NCBI GenBank assembly: GCA_030656575.1
Contig: JAUSPO010000172.1
Coordinates: 1-52,185, forward strand
Reading direction: 5' to 3'
From: Bacillota bacterium
GTDB lineage: Bacteria > Bacillota > Dethiobacteria > DTU022 > UBA8154
Length of the DNA: 52,185 nt
Within the stretch, counting starts at the first letter, position 1; the number at the start of each line of letters is the position of its first letter. Below, piece by piece: positions 17,556 to 25,678 of this stretch. The translations under genes were made by a program, and so were the position numbers. A model generated the notes under the pieces. That model saw nothing but the letters and a program-made list of their open reading frames with translations. It was not told where the DNA came from and made no database searches.

Positions 17556-18104
17556 TTAACGAAGATTCTTTTGAATCTTTTCCTGCGCAATATTTTCTAC
17601 CAGAACCTTTACCTCTGCCACGTTTGATCCGCTGATTTCCTGGACATAATCCCGGACAACTGACTGGAGCTCACCAACCAGTGCAGGAATCGGCAGATCC
17701 GGAATCGTTTTTATACGCATATAGATAAGAAGCCCCTGCTCTGTAGAATCAATTCGCGTATTTACATCCCGGATGCCTTTTACCTTTCGGGAAGCCGCCA
17801 GAACCATGTTTTCAATTGCCTTGAAAGAAATCCGTATTTCCCCGATTTCAGTAAAACTCACAATGTTGCCGCCCTCTTTCCGTGTCCCTCTAGGCACAGA
17901 GAGGACAAGTAAAAGTACTCCCACAAATAAGATCACAAAACCAAGGGCAGTATACGGCAGATCACCTACAAATGGCTCCAGATTATACGCGAAAAAAAGA
18001 GCAGTTCCGTTGAGAACTCCTAATGTCAGCAATATTAAAAAAAACCCGGATAAGATACCGAATATCCCGAAAAGAACCAAAAGTATTCGTGTTCCCGTTC
18101 TCAT
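17556..18104 (-). CDS. amaP: Alkaline shock response membrane anchor AmaP
   Basis: AmaP anchors Asp23 to the membrane. The 182-residue protein has two N-terminal transmembrane helices (about 7-30 and 52-71) and then an Asp23-like domain beginning GEIRISFKAIENMVLAASRKVKGIRDV. In this family the cytoplasmic domain interacts with Asp23. It lies between asp23 and the DUF2273 gene. A 12-bp inverted repeat is in the gap before it (18134-18175). Confidence 0.85.
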   Translation of the reverse strand: MRTGTRILLVLFGIFGILSGFFLILLTLGVLNGTALFFAYNLEPFVGDLPYTALGFVILFVGVLLLVLSVPRGTRKEGGNIVSFTEIGEIRISFKAIENMVLAASRKVKGIRDVNTRIDSTEQGLLIYMRIKTIPDLPIPALVGELQSVVRDYVQEISGSNVAEVKVLVENIAQEKIQKNLR

Positions 18105-18133
18105 TAGAAACTAGTCTCCTTTCAGATAAGGGA

Positions 18134-18175
18134 AGGCTAATCTCCCGGAGATCGATGCCTCCAGGAGATTAGCCT
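18134..18175. repeat. Inverted repeat between asp23 and amaP
   Basis: The perfect 12-bp arms AGGCTAATCTCC (18134-18145) and GGAGATTAGCCT (18164-18175) would form a strong hairpin in the asp23-amaP transcript. There is no T-tract on the minus strand, so it looks like a stabilising or processing hairpin rather than a full terminator. It could keep asp23 mRNA more abundant than amaP mRNA. Confidence 0.6.
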
Positions 18176-18180
18176 TTAAA

Positions 18181-18564
18181 TTACTTACTTTCTTCTTCTT
18201 TTTTTTCCTGTGGAAAACTTACTCCCTGCACATGAACATTTATTTTCACTACTTTTAAACCGGTCATATTTTCAATTGCCTGTTTTACATTTTCCTGAAC
18301 TCCCCAGGCAACATCGGGAATACGTGAGCCATAGAGAACTATTAAGAAAAGATCCACAGAGGTTTCTTCTTCCCCAACTTCCACTTTTACGCCTTTGGAT
18401 AGGTTTTTACGCCCCAGGGCCTCCGCAATCCCGCCTGCAATCCCGCCGCTCATACTTGCCACACCTTCTACTTCTGTAGCAGCCAGTCCGGCTATTATTG
18501 AAACAACCTCATCGGCAATACGAATCGCACCTAATTCTGATGGAAGATTACGTCCTTCACCCAT
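18181..18564 (-). CDS. Asp23/Gls24 family envelope stress protein
   Basis: A 127-residue Asp23/Gls24 (DUF322) protein. The fold signature is clear: ELGAIRIADEVVSIIAGLAATEVEGVASMSGG split over residues 11-42, then VKVEVGEEETSVDLFLIVLYGSRIPDVAWGVQENVKQAIENMTG. Members are abundant cytoplasmic proteins that polymerise at the membrane through AmaP and help with envelope stress. It is the first gene of the cluster and has a near-consensus sigma-A promoter. A ribosome binding site AAAGGAGG precedes the ATG. Confidence 0.93.
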   Translation of the reverse strand: MGEGRNLPSELGAIRIADEVVSIIAGLAATEVEGVASMSGGIAGGIAEALGRKNLSKGVKVEVGEEETSVDLFLIVLYGSRIPDVAWGVQENVKQAIENMTGLKVVKINVHVQGVSFPQEKKEEESK

Positions 18565-18607
18565 TATTCATTTCCTCCTTTAAAGTATTATTTTACCATT
18601 ACATTTC

Positions 18608-18636
18608 ATTATATCATTACTTCCTTATTATTTCAA
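18608..18636 (-). promoter_or_regulatory. Sigma-A promoter of asp23
   Basis: On the minus strand TTGAAA (18631-18636) and TATAAT (18608-18613) are separated by exactly 17 bases. It lies about 45 bases before the asp23 start and AAAGGAGG, so it fits as the vegetative promoter of the envelope cluster. Confidence 0.75.
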
Positions 18637-18665
18637 ATATATTCAAATATATTATTCAGGAACCC

Positions 18666-19196
18666 TTAAGTTTGCTGGATTATCTGGACCTGTTCCCTGG
18701 CAACACCTGTAATGGCAGATACCATTTCAGACACCCTTAGAAAATCATCCTCTCCAAGCTGCTCTGCATGTATCATCACAGTTGATGCTCCTTTCCTCAC
18801 AAAAAGGATTGCATCAGAATACCCCTGGGCCTTTAAAAGATTTTCCACAATCAGTTCTTTCTCCATCATATCAACCAAATTTAATAGCTGCATCTCAGCT
18901 TCGCGGCGGGCTTCCGTCCCTACCTGCGAGTTATTGATCATATCATTGAGCATCTCCATCTCCTGACCCCTGACCCTGTCTCTCTCCAGGCGATACTCCA
19001 CAAAGAAGGCATGCGTATCATCAAATTTCCACTGGGAAGGATCTTCATTGAATTCCCCGGAAAGTATCGGTTTAAGCAGCTCCTCGTCAGGAAACATCTC
19101 TATTTTGCTCATTTCTTTTTCCACTCCGGCCACAAACAAAATTGTAACCAAAGCAACCAAAAAAATACTAAACGCCCAGACCTTTTTACTGTTCAT
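18666..19196 (-). CDS. spoIIIAH: Stage III sporulation protein AH
   Basis: SpoIIIAH is the mother-cell component whose extracellular ring-forming domain binds SpoIIQ from the forespore. The 176-residue protein has one N-terminal transmembrane helix (residues 7-25, VWAFSIFLVALVTILFVAG) and a C-terminal YscJ/FliF-like domain (ADAILFVRKG-type strand, VMIHAEQLGEDDFLRVSEMVSAITGV). GGGGGTGAT precedes the ATG. It is the last gene of the spoIIIA operon. Confidence 0.92.
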   Translation of the reverse strand: MNSKKVWAFSIFLVALVTILFVAGVEKEMSKIEMFPDEELLKPILSGEFNEDPSQWKFDDTHAFFVEYRLERDRVRGQEMEMLNDMINNSQVGTEARREAEMQLLNLVDMMEKELIVENLLKAQGYSDAILFVRKGASTVMIHAEQLGEDDFLRVSEMVSAITGVAREQVQIIQQT

Positions 19197-19227
19197 TATC
19201 TTAGATCACCCCCTTTCGCAGTATAAG

Positions 19228-19842
19228 TTAATTGTTACCGAGGGGCAGGACGGCTATTCTGTGAACGGGTAAATTAAGCAGGCTCTGGATAGCGCGCACT
19301 ACCTTCAATTGTAGGGAGCTGATTTCCGCTCCTTTTGCCACCACAAGAATGCCGCTGACACGGGGCATATTTTCACTTAGTAAAAGGGGTTTTTCCCCTC
19401 CTCCCGCTTCTCGTAGTAAAACGTAATCCTGCTTGCGGCTGCTCTCATGTATTTCCCGCACGCCCCCTTCCCGATCGTTCTCTGTAGTTTCACGAAGAGT
19501 CTCTTCGTGAGTCTGAGCATAGAAGGATTCTTCGCTCTTCTCAAAATTTATAAAGACATGGACATTGCTTATTCCGTCTATCTGCTCAAGAACGTACTGC
19601 AGTGACCTCATTAAGTCTTTTTCATAAGTATCAGGTAAGGAGGCCTCCCTGGTTTTTTCCGGCAGATCATCAACATAAGAAGGAGCTTCTTTTGTACCAA
19701 AAAATGAACTGCTAAACATAAGTATTATCCCAAATATTAGTAATAATAGTAAAAAATAATTCTTTTTCCTGACCGCTTCGTGACCTCTTTTCCAGATATC
19801 TTTTAGAAAAGTAATCAAAAAATTTTCTTTGTCCCCGGACAT
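19228..19842 (-). CDS. spoIIIAG: Stage III sporulation protein AG
   Basis: SpoIIIAG forms a large ring in the mother cell-forespore channel. The protein has a transmembrane helix at about residues 27-45 (FLLLLLIFGIILMFSSSFF), an acidic/polar linker and a ring-building motif domain (MRSLQYVLEQIDGISNVHVFINFE, then RVSGILVVAKGAEISSLQLKVVRAIQSLLNLPVHRIAVLPL). I take the ATG at 19840-19842, which has AGGGGTGA five bases upstream; a GTG three codons earlier overlaps that site. Confidence 0.93.
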   Translation of the reverse strand: MSGDKENFLITFLKDIWKRGHEAVRKKNYFLLLLLIFGIILMFSSSFFGTKEAPSYVDDLPEKTREASLPDTYEKDLMRSLQYVLEQIDGISNVHVFINFEKSEESFYAQTHEETLRETTENDREGGVREIHESSRKQDYVLLREAGGGEKPLLLSENMPRVSGILVVAKGAEISSLQLKVVRAIQSLLNLPVHRIAVLPLGNN

Positions 19843-19856
19843 CTTTCTCACCCCTT

Positions 19857-20483
19857 TTAAGGAAGCATTTTTACTGATACTTTATCGGAAGGAAGCTGGA
19901 AATATGCAGCCAGATATCTTCGAATTTCCGCCGAATTATCCTGTTGGATTTCCTCAGAAGTGATTTCCGCCTCTTCTTTTACCCCTACTGAAATCCTGAT
20001 TTCTTCCACTCTTCCGCCGCTTTTAGTTTGCTGAACGGGATTATCCAAGTCCCTGGTTACAGCAAAAATGCTCTCCAGAGCACCAAATCCACTGCTGTCG
20101 GGATTCTCTTCCACGGCCATCTCCAACTCTACCAGCTTTAAGGAAAATTCCCGGGCAAGTTCGCTTTCCAGCATTTTAAAAATTCTGGAGTGATAATCAT
20201 CCATTGCGCTTTTCATATTTTTCCTGTATAAATCGTCCCCCCTCTGGAGAATGAGGCCCAACTCTTCTGTACTTTGTATTTCCGTAATCACGGGCACTTC
20301 CCAGTATGGCGCAATACGCATAATTGACTGCAGAGGAGTAAGAAGGGTAAATATGAGTAAAATACCCACAAACATGCGTAAAAAACGCCGAAAAACCCCC
20401 TGGGGCAAAAGCATCTCCAGAAGAGTGGCAAGAAAAATAAGGATAACAATATAGCGGACCAGACTCCCTATGGCTTCTATCAT
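19857..20483 (-). CDS. spoIIIAF: Stage III sporulation protein AF
   Basis: The 208-residue SpoIIIAF has two N-terminal transmembrane helices (about 7-24 and 33-50) and then a soluble ring-building motif domain. The C-terminal pattern (VGVKEEAEIT, EIRRYLAAYFQLPSDKVSVKML) is typical. AAAGGTGA stands six bases before the ATG. It lies 22 bp after spoIIIAE and 14 bp before spoIIIAG in the same operon. Confidence 0.92.
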   Translation of the reverse strand: MIEAIGSLVRYIVILIFLATLLEMLLPQGVFRRFLRMFVGILLIFTLLTPLQSIMRIAPYWEVPVITEIQSTEELGLILQRGDDLYRKNMKSAMDDYHSRIFKMLESELAREFSLKLVELEMAVEENPDSSGFGALESIFAVTRDLDNPVQQTKSGGRVEEIRISVGVKEEAEITSEEIQQDNSAEIRRYLAAYFQLPSDKVSVKMLP

Positions 20484-20505
20484 CTAACTCACCTTTTAAT
20501 AATAT

Positions 20506-21723
20506 TTAGCGAAGCATAACGACTGCATTGCTGACCCCCAGGATAATGGCGATACCGATAAAGAATGCCAGCGCTACAGTGGCAACAGCTGCAAAGACCA
20601 GTGAAAGGCAGTTTGCCATTGTAGTGAGAGCATCACCCAGCGTAGTCTCCCCCAGGGGCTGAATCAAGGCCCCACACACTTTATAAATTAAAATCAGGGA
20701 CAAAAGTTTAAGCAGGGGAAATACAATAATCAGAGCTAACATAATCAAACCGGTAATCGTAACGGTGTTTTTTAAAAGAAGCGAATATCCTAAGACAGTG
20801 TCCACCGCATCGGCCAGCATTTTTCCCACAACTGGGATAAATGAACCTGTCATGAATTTTGCTGTCCTCAAGGCAAGGGCATCCCCCATACCACCGGCAA
20901 CTCCCTGTATGGCCGTTAATCCTAAGAACAGTGTCAGCATCAGTCCCAGAGCCCAGATACTGATATCTTTAAAGAGATCCGCAAGACGGTTAATCTTAAA
21001 GTGAGGAGAGAAATGATTTACCAGGTAAAGTATCGTCGCAAAAAATATAAGGGGGAATACAACGTTGCGTACCAGAGAAGCCATAAAATTAACAGAGAAA
21101 ATAATCAGTGGGTGAAAAAGAGTGGCCGAGGTGATATGCCCCAGAGAGGCCATCAATGTGAGAAGGACAGGTATGAGAGCAAGCATAAAATTTACCATGT
21201 TATCTACCGCCCCGCGGCCTATATCTACTGCAAGGGTAAAACTTTTGAGGGCCAGTCCCAGCAGCACAAAAAAAGCTACGGCTTCTGTTAGCCTGGCAAC
21301 TTCTTCGCTTCCAAATGACCCCTGCAGGCTTTTTAGAAGAGATGCAGCCACCGCCAGAAGAATTAGCTGCCCCATCAGGTGCAGATTAGTGACAACTTCA
21401 GCCAAAAGATACCGCATAAGCCCGGCGAAAAGATCCCTCAAACCCGGAACAAACCCTTCTCCATCCCTTTTCCAGATATCACTAAATTTCCAGGCAGGAA
21501 GAAATTCCCCCATTTCTCTTTCCAGTTCATGCCAGTATTCCTCTACCTGATCCCAACCTTCAAGGGTAGAAATGCCTTCATTTTCAACGCTTCCCGGCAT
21601 TAACTCCTCAGGCCGGATTTCTCTTTGTCCCGCAGCAAAAGAAAAAGGCATCATCATAACAAGAACAAATGCTAACAGAACTGTTCCTGCAATTCGTGTG
21701 GCAAAACCCCTTCCTCTTACCAC
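20506..21723 (-). CDS. spoIIIAE: Stage III sporulation protein AE
   Basis: SpoIIIAE is the polytopic, permease-like core of the feeding-tube channel. About 405 residues with a signal-like N-terminus (IAGTVLLAFVLVMMMPFSFAA) and seven or eight predicted membrane helices, ending FIGIAIILGVSNAVVMLR. Conserved stretches include GMGDALALRTAKFMTGSFIPVVGKMLADAVDTV. I place the start at the GTG at 21721-21723, eight bases after AGGTGG; two further GTG codons lie just upstream and are alternatives. Confidence 0.93.
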   Translation of the reverse strand: MVRGRGFATRIAGTVLLAFVLVMMMPFSFAAGQREIRPEELMPGSVENEGISTLEGWDQVEEYWHELEREMGEFLPAWKFSDIWKRDGEGFVPGLRDLFAGLMRYLLAEVVTNLHLMGQLILLAVAASLLKSLQGSFGSEEVARLTEAVAFFVLLGLALKSFTLAVDIGRGAVDNMVNFMLALIPVLLTLMASLGHITSATLFHPLIIFSVNFMASLVRNVVFPLIFFATILYLVNHFSPHFKINRLADLFKDISIWALGLMLTLFLGLTAIQGVAGGMGDALALRTAKFMTGSFIPVVGKMLADAVDTVLGYSLLLKNTVTITGLIMLALIIVFPLLKLLSLILIYKVCGALIQPLGETTLGDALTTMANCLSLVFAAVATVALAFFIGIAIILGVSNAVVMLR

Positions 21724-21755
21724 TATACCCACCACCTCTCAAAGATCCAGCTCAG

Positions 21756-22142
21756 CTAAGGCACGAAACTGATAATGCTCTCCAGCACTGCCAAAAGAAC
21801 AGGTATGGCCATCACAAGAATGATCAGCTTGCCGGCAAATTCTATTTTTCCAGCGATGCTGCCCTCCCCGGCATCACGGCAGACCTGTGCCCCGAATTCC
21901 GCCAAATAGGCCACCCCTATCACACGTAAAAGGGTCCTCAAAAAAATTGTATTGATCTCTGCTTCTAAAGCAAGATCAGTAATAACATCCACAATCATTT
22001 TAAGATATCCCAGGACATAGACTACGATGATTACCCCAACACCTATGGAAAGCAACTGGGCAATATCCGGCCGGTTTTGACGAATAAAGATAATAAAAAC
22101 CGTGGCAATAACCCCAAAACCCACCACCTGGGCTACTTCCAT
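21756..22142 (-). CDS. spoIIIAD: Stage III sporulation protein AD
   Basis: The 128-residue SpoIIIAD has four hydrophobic helices, with the conserved core LLRVIGVAYLAEFGAQVCRDAGEGSIAGKIE at about 70-100. It is related to SpoIIIAC and is part of the membrane base of the SpoIIIA complex. It lies 45 bp after spoIIIAC and 32 bp before the chosen spoIIIAE start. Confidence 0.93.
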   Translation of the reverse strand: MEVAQVVGFGVIATVFIIFIRQNRPDIAQLLSIGVGVIIVVYVLGYLKMIVDVITDLALEAEINTIFLRTLLRVIGVAYLAEFGAQVCRDAGEGSIAGKIEFAGKLIILVMAIPVLLAVLESIISFVP

Positions 22143-22187
22143 AATAACACCTGCTTTTTCCAGTAATACTGCGAATAGAACATGAAC

Positions 22188-22394
22188 TTAGAATAAGTTA
22201 AAAATAACTCTTATACTCTCAAAGAGATCTCCCACTAACTGTAAAACCAATAACAGAACAATTACCACCCCAACCAGGGTAAGCATCTGAGCCTGTTCCT
22301 CTTTGCCCGCCTGCTTTAGAACAATATTAAGAACGGATATAAAAATACCTATCCCGGCAATCTGAAAAAGGACATCGACTCTCAACACATTCAT
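22188..22394 (-). CDS. spoIIIAC: Stage III sporulation protein AC
   Basis: A 68-residue protein with two membrane helices (LFQIAGIGIFISVLNIVLKQ and LVGVVIVLLLVLQLVG), typical SpoIIIAC. GGAAAGGAG stands at good distance before the ATG. Unlike the other spoIIIA junctions, which are 10-45 bp, the upstream gap to spoIIIAB is 359 bp and GC-rich. Confidence 0.92.
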   Translation of the reverse strand: MNVLRVDVLFQIAGIGIFISVLNIVLKQAGKEEQAQMLTLVGVVIVLLLVLQLVGDLFESIRVIFNLF

Positions 22395-22753
22395 TTAACT
22401 AACTCCTTTCCCCAAATAAACGATGAGACCACCAATACTCTACGTGATACGCCAATGTATGAAATTGGTTCTCCGCTTTTTCCCCGCCAGGGCGGGGAAT
22501 GCTGTTGACGGAATAACGTTGTTTCCTGCGGATAAAAGCTCTTGGTGAGACGTAAGGCCGGAGGTGACCCTGCTGACAGGACGTCGGCAGGCCCGGCGGC
22601 GACCTGGACGGGAGTTCCGCCGGGGAAGTCATTTTTCAAGGTCTGGGGACACACCTCTTGCAGAGGAATGTCCCCTATGGCCTGGAGTTGAGCCTTAGAG
22701 CTTTCCGCGGGAAACCGTTAACTCCGTCTCAGCATTCACCAACCCATTCACCA
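22395..22753 (-). other. Structured, GC-rich intergenic region inside the spoIIIA operon (candidate structured RNA)
   Basis: No convincing gene lies in this 359-bp gap between spoIIIAB and spoIIIAC. It can form a chain of hairpins. The arms are GGAGTT/AACTCC (22684-22725) enclosing TTTCC/GGAAA; GGGGACA/TGTCCCC (22645-22675) enclosing CCTCT/AGAGG; CCCGGCGG/CCGCCGGG (22592-22624); CCTGCTGAC/GTCGGCAGG (22569-22591); TTCCCCGC/GCGGGGAA (22480-22499); and CCAAT/ATTGG (22452-22468). The last hairpin ends some 60 bases before the spoIIIAC start. It could be a regulatory RNA, a self-folding insertion or a decayed mobile repeat. The structure is visible in the sequence; a function is not. Confidence 0.55.
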
Positions 22754-23275
22754 CTAAAGAAGAAAAATTACCAGGGTCATTCCACCCAGCAGCCCAAGAT
22801 ATTTCCAGATCTTATCATTCGTTTGTTGGGCTTTTCGCGCTTCTTTGAGGGCCTGTCTTAATAATTCCTGAATAAAAGAAACCTGTCTGATCTGTCCGCT
22901 TTTGTCGCTTTTCCCCCAAATATATCCCAGCCTTTTCACCAATTCCAGGTCATCACTTATCAGATCAAGAGCCGGAGTATTCTTACCCACAGCGCTTTCC
23001 CAACAACCAGATGCGCTTAATCCCTTGTTTTGCAGCATCAACCGGGCGGCATCAATAAAGAGGCAGCCCGTTGGCACTTTAATTCTTTTACCTATATTTA
23101 TAAATGCCTGTGGTAAAGGCGTAAGGCCATAATTGATCTCCGTTAGATACATCTCCAGCGCCATTAAAATTTCTTCCAACTGGCGAACCCTGCTGCGGTA
23201 GGCTGAAGACAGATTAAAGCCAAAAAGATATGCTGTGAGGATAATTAATACAGCCCCCGATAATTTGAGATACAT
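22754..23275 (-). CDS. spoIIIAB: Stage III sporulation protein AB
   Basis: SpoIIIAB resembles GspF/T2SS inner-membrane parts. The 173-residue protein has an N-terminal helix (LSGAVLIILTAYLFGFNL), the family stretch SRVRQLEEILMALEMYLTEINYGLTPLPQAF, and a C-terminal helix (YLGLLGGMTLVIFLL). It lies nine bases after spoIIIAA. Confidence 0.92.
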   Translation of the reverse strand: MYLKLSGAVLIILTAYLFGFNLSSAYRSRVRQLEEILMALEMYLTEINYGLTPLPQAFINIGKRIKVPTGCLFIDAARLMLQNKGLSASGCWESAVGKNTPALDLISDDLELVKRLGYIWGKSDKSGQIRQVSFIQELLRQALKEARKAQQTNDKIWKYLGLLGGMTLVIFLL

Positions 23276-23284
23276 TTAATTCTC

Positions 23285-24280
23285 CTATTCCCCCCCGCTG
23301 CGAGCCGAATACAGGGGTAAGCCTCTTTCTCCTTCCACGATCATTTCAAGAGTCCCGGGGCCCCTGCTGTTGCTGAGAAAAACAAGCCTTTCAAAATAAT
23401 TATTTTCCAGCAGCATTCCCAGAACAGGCCTTTGGCAAATTTCATCCATGGATGAACCGTGTGCTGATGCGATTACTGAAACACCGGCATGAACAGCATC
23501 CTCGATAGCCCTCGCATCATCATCTCTCCCTATTTCATCAGTAATGATCACCTGGGGAGAAAGAGACCTCAGCATCAGCATCATTCCCTCAGCCTTGGGG
23601 CATGCGTCCAAAACATCAGTCCGCAGACCCACATCCAACTGGGGAACACCCTGGAAACAGCCTGCAATTTCTGAACGCTCATCAACGATTCCCACCTTTT
23701 GCCCTCCCTTGCCCAAAATTCCCACACCTTCGCTGATGAGCCGGGCAAGATCCCTTAATAATGTTGTTTTCCCCCCCTGTGGAGGAGATATAATGAGAGT
23801 ATGATATATACGACCCACACGACGGTCGTACAAAAAGGGGAGTACTTTTTCTCCGGCGCCCTTAATCTGCCGGGCAACACGAAAATTAAACGAAGTAATA
23901 TCCCTTAAAATCTTAATTTTGCCGTTTTCTACAACAGCCCTTCCGGCAAGACCTACGCGATGCCCTCCCGGAATCGTCAGATAACCCTGCCTGATCTCTT
24001 CTTCGTAAGCATATAACGAGTAACTGCTGATCAACTCCAGAGTGTTTTCCATATCTTCGCCTGTAACAATATATGCCTCTTTTGCCATTGAGACAGGGCC
24101 GGTAACTCCTAGATACGACTCCCCGCCCGCCCAGTAAAGGATAAGAGGCCTGGAATGTCTCAGGCGTATCTCTTCCGTTTTTGTAATGAGATCGTATGGG
24201 AGTTTTTGAATGATCATACGCACCCTGGGAGCTAAATATTGACAGATTTGTTTTTTTATTATGTATCCGGGGTTGTGCAT
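23285..24280 (-). CDS. spoIIIAA: Stage III sporulation protein AA (ATPase)
   Basis: SpoIIIAA is the secretion-type ATPase of the SpoIIIA channel. Walker A is PPQGGKTTLLRD at about residue 170-181 and the Walker B region is PQVIITDEIGRDDDARAIEDAVHAGVSVIASAHG. The N-terminal domain (EEIRLRHSRPLILYW) and the KGAGEKVLPFLY region match the family. The start is the ATG at 24278-24280, seven bases after GGTGG; the open frame continues six codons upstream to a TTG. It is the first gene of the operon. Confidence 0.94.
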   Translation of the reverse strand: MHNPGYIIKKQICQYLAPRVRMIIQKLPYDLITKTEEIRLRHSRPLILYWAGGESYLGVTGPVSMAKEAYIVTGEDMENTLELISSYSLYAYEEEIRQGYLTIPGGHRVGLAGRAVVENGKIKILRDITSFNFRVARQIKGAGEKVLPFLYDRRVGRIYHTLIISPPQGGKTTLLRDLARLISEGVGILGKGGQKVGIVDERSEIAGCFQGVPQLDVGLRTDVLDACPKAEGMMLMLRSLSPQVIITDEIGRDDDARAIEDAVHAGVSVIASAHGSSMDEICQRPVLGMLLENNYFERLVFLSNSRGPGTLEMIVEGERGLPLYSARSGGE

Positions 24281-24325
24281 GAACGTTCCACCTTTCAAGC
24301 AAAGTGACGAGGCATACTCCTTAGG

Positions 24326-24356
24326 AATAAGTATTTCAAAAAGAATACTTTTATGC
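24326..24356 (-). promoter_or_regulatory. Candidate sigma-E promoter of the spoIIIA operon
   Basis: On the minus strand GCATAAA and AATACTTA are separated by 14 bases, the spacing and form of sigma-E promoters (-35 like GCATATT, -10 like CATACAAT). It is about 50 bases upstream of spoIIIAA and just downstream of a terminator, which is where the mother-cell promoter should be. Confidence 0.55.
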
Positions 24357-24375
24357 AGGAAGGGCAGCCTTTTTA

Positions 24376-24407
24376 CAAAAAAAACTCCCGGCTAAAAGCC
24401 GGGAGCC
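24376..24407 (-). terminator. Rho-independent terminator before spoIIIAA
   Basis: The minus strand reads GCTCCCGGCTTTTAGCCGGG and then AG followed by eight T. The stem CTCCCGGC/GCCGGGAG with a TTTTA loop is perfect. It ends the transcript of the acidic zinc-ribbon gene and separates it from spoIIIAA. Confidence 0.9.
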
Positions 24408-24466
24408 TGATTACATATCATAATATATTTAGGAATTTAGGTAACCACTCATACGAAAAAAGTTAC

Positions 24467-24937
24467 TTACTTATCCTCTTCACCACTCTCTTCAAGTTCC
24501 TCTTCCCATTCCTCATCATTTATAAAAACCACACGCCCACAATTGGGGCAGAGCACCTCAAGGGATTCTTCATCTTCTAAAATATCTTCATCAATAGCGA
24601 CTTCCTGACGGCATTCCGGACATTCTACTGTAAAACTCACATCATAATCATCGTCATCTTCGTCATCTTCATCGTCTTCGTCATCATCATCTTCATCTTC
24701 GTCTTCATCTTCGTCTTCAAAGAAGCCGTTCTCCAGATCAGTTAAATCCTCATCAATAGCCTCAACATAAGAAAAGAGCTCATCATAATCTTCTTGCATG
24801 GATTGAACGGATTCCACAATATCATCTAGAAAAGAAATCAACTGACGAATAATTTTGCCTTCCTTAGTATCATCGTTAATCCCCAATCCTTCTGACAAAC
24901 CACGTAAATACCCCATTCTAGAATTAAGATCTTCCAT
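24467..24937 (-). CDS. Acidic zinc-ribbon protein (CD1247 N-terminal-domain type)
   Basis: A 156-residue protein with three parts: a helical N-terminal domain of the CD1247 type (MEDLNSRMGYLRGLSEGLGI to about residue 66), an almost pure Asp/Glu stretch at about 72-98, and a C-terminal zinc ribbon with CPEC and CPNC (CPECRQEVAIDED and LCPNCGRVVFIND). Such proteins are common in Clostridia and their role is unknown. The acidic region suggests binding of a basic partner or DNA mimicry, which is inference. It is a single gene between efp and a strong terminator. Confidence 0.82.
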   Translation of the reverse strand: MEDLNSRMGYLRGLSEGLGINDDTKEGKIIRQLISFLDDIVESVQSMQEDYDELFSYVEAIDEDLTDLENGFFEDEDEDEDEDDDDEDDEDDEDDDDYDVSFTVECPECRQEVAIDEDILEDEESLEVLCPNCGRVVFINDEEWEEELEESGEEDK

Positions 24938-25045
24938 TCTTAAAACCCCCTTTAAGTTTTTATGAAAACATACTATTTTCGCAACTACTCAGGCCGCCTT
25001 ACTCAGAATACAGTTTACTGCGAGCCGATAAATCGTTACCTCATT

Positions 25046-25073
25046 CTGACTCCTGACTCCTGACTCCTGACTT
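25046..25073. repeat. Tandem heptamer repeat (TGACTCC)
   Basis: Four near-perfect copies of the seven-base unit TGACTCC (the last copy reads TGACTTC). A matching repeat in opposite orientation lies at 26887-26917, and a single unit near 27086. The pair of inverted arrays encloses efp and the proline peptidase gene. Confidence 0.85.
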
Positions 25074-25096
25074 CTTAGTATTACTTTTATTCTTAA

Positions 25097-25654
25097 CTAA
25101 ACCCTTTCAATATAAGCACCCGTACGGGTATCAATTCTAAGAATATCACCTACATTGATGAAAAAGGGAACCTGTACAACCAGCCCAGTTTGTAACGCAG
25201 CCGGTTTGCTTCCGCCAGCAGCAGTATCTCCCTTATATCCCGGATCAGTCTCCACAACTTCAAGCTCTACAGAATGCGGCAGGTCAAGGCCTATAATTTC
25301 CTCTTTAAAAAACATTACGCTCAGGCGCATGTTTTCTTTTAGGTATTTTAAACTATCGCCTAATTGCTGCATACTGAGGGACATCTGTTCATAGCTTTCC
25401 GTATCCATAAAAATATATTCTTCCCCACCACTGTAGAGATATTCCATTTCTTTTCTTTCCAAAATTGCCCGTGGAACCTTTTCCCCTGCTCTGAAAGTTT
25501 TTTCTTTCACAGCACCGCTGCGTATATTTTTTAACTTTGAACGCACGAATGCAGCGCCTTTTCCAGGTTTGACATGCTGAAATTCTACAATTGTGAATAT
25601 ATCTCCGTCTATCTCAATTGTTAAACCCGTATGAAAATCATTGGTGGAAATCAT
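25097..25654 (-). CDS. efp: Translation elongation factor P
   Basis: EF-P relieves ribosome stalling at polyproline stretches. The 185-residue protein has the three OB-like domains, the loop [14 protein letters not shown] with the Lys at the tip (about residue 32), and the C-terminal signature in [17 protein letters not shown]. No yeaA/epmA-type modification gene is in the window. It starts 24 bp after the proline peptidase gene, a common Firmicute pair. Confidence 0.97.
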   Translation of the reverse strand: MISTNDFHTGLTIEIDGDIFTIVEFQHVKPGKGAAFVRSKLKNIRSGAVKEKTFRAGEKVPRAILERKEMEYLYSGGEEYIFMDTESYEQMSLSMQQLGDSLKYLKENMRLSVMFFKEEIIGLDLPHSVELEVVETDPGYKGDTAAGGSKPAALQTGLVVQVPFFINVGDILRIDTRTGAYIERV

Positions 25655-25678
25655 CCATTAAATCACTCCCCAGATTAT

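Noticed and set aside
22391-22654. An 87-codon open frame in the spoIIIA gap that overlaps spoIIIAC by four bases
   Set aside because: It has no ribosome binding site, an unlikely Pro/Gly/Ser-rich composition and crosses all the hairpins. The stems explain the sequence better.
22395-22753. Group II intron or known riboswitch in the spoIIIA gap
   Set aside because: I find no domain V-like hairpin with the catalytic triad, no reverse transcriptase and no match to riboswitch cores I know.
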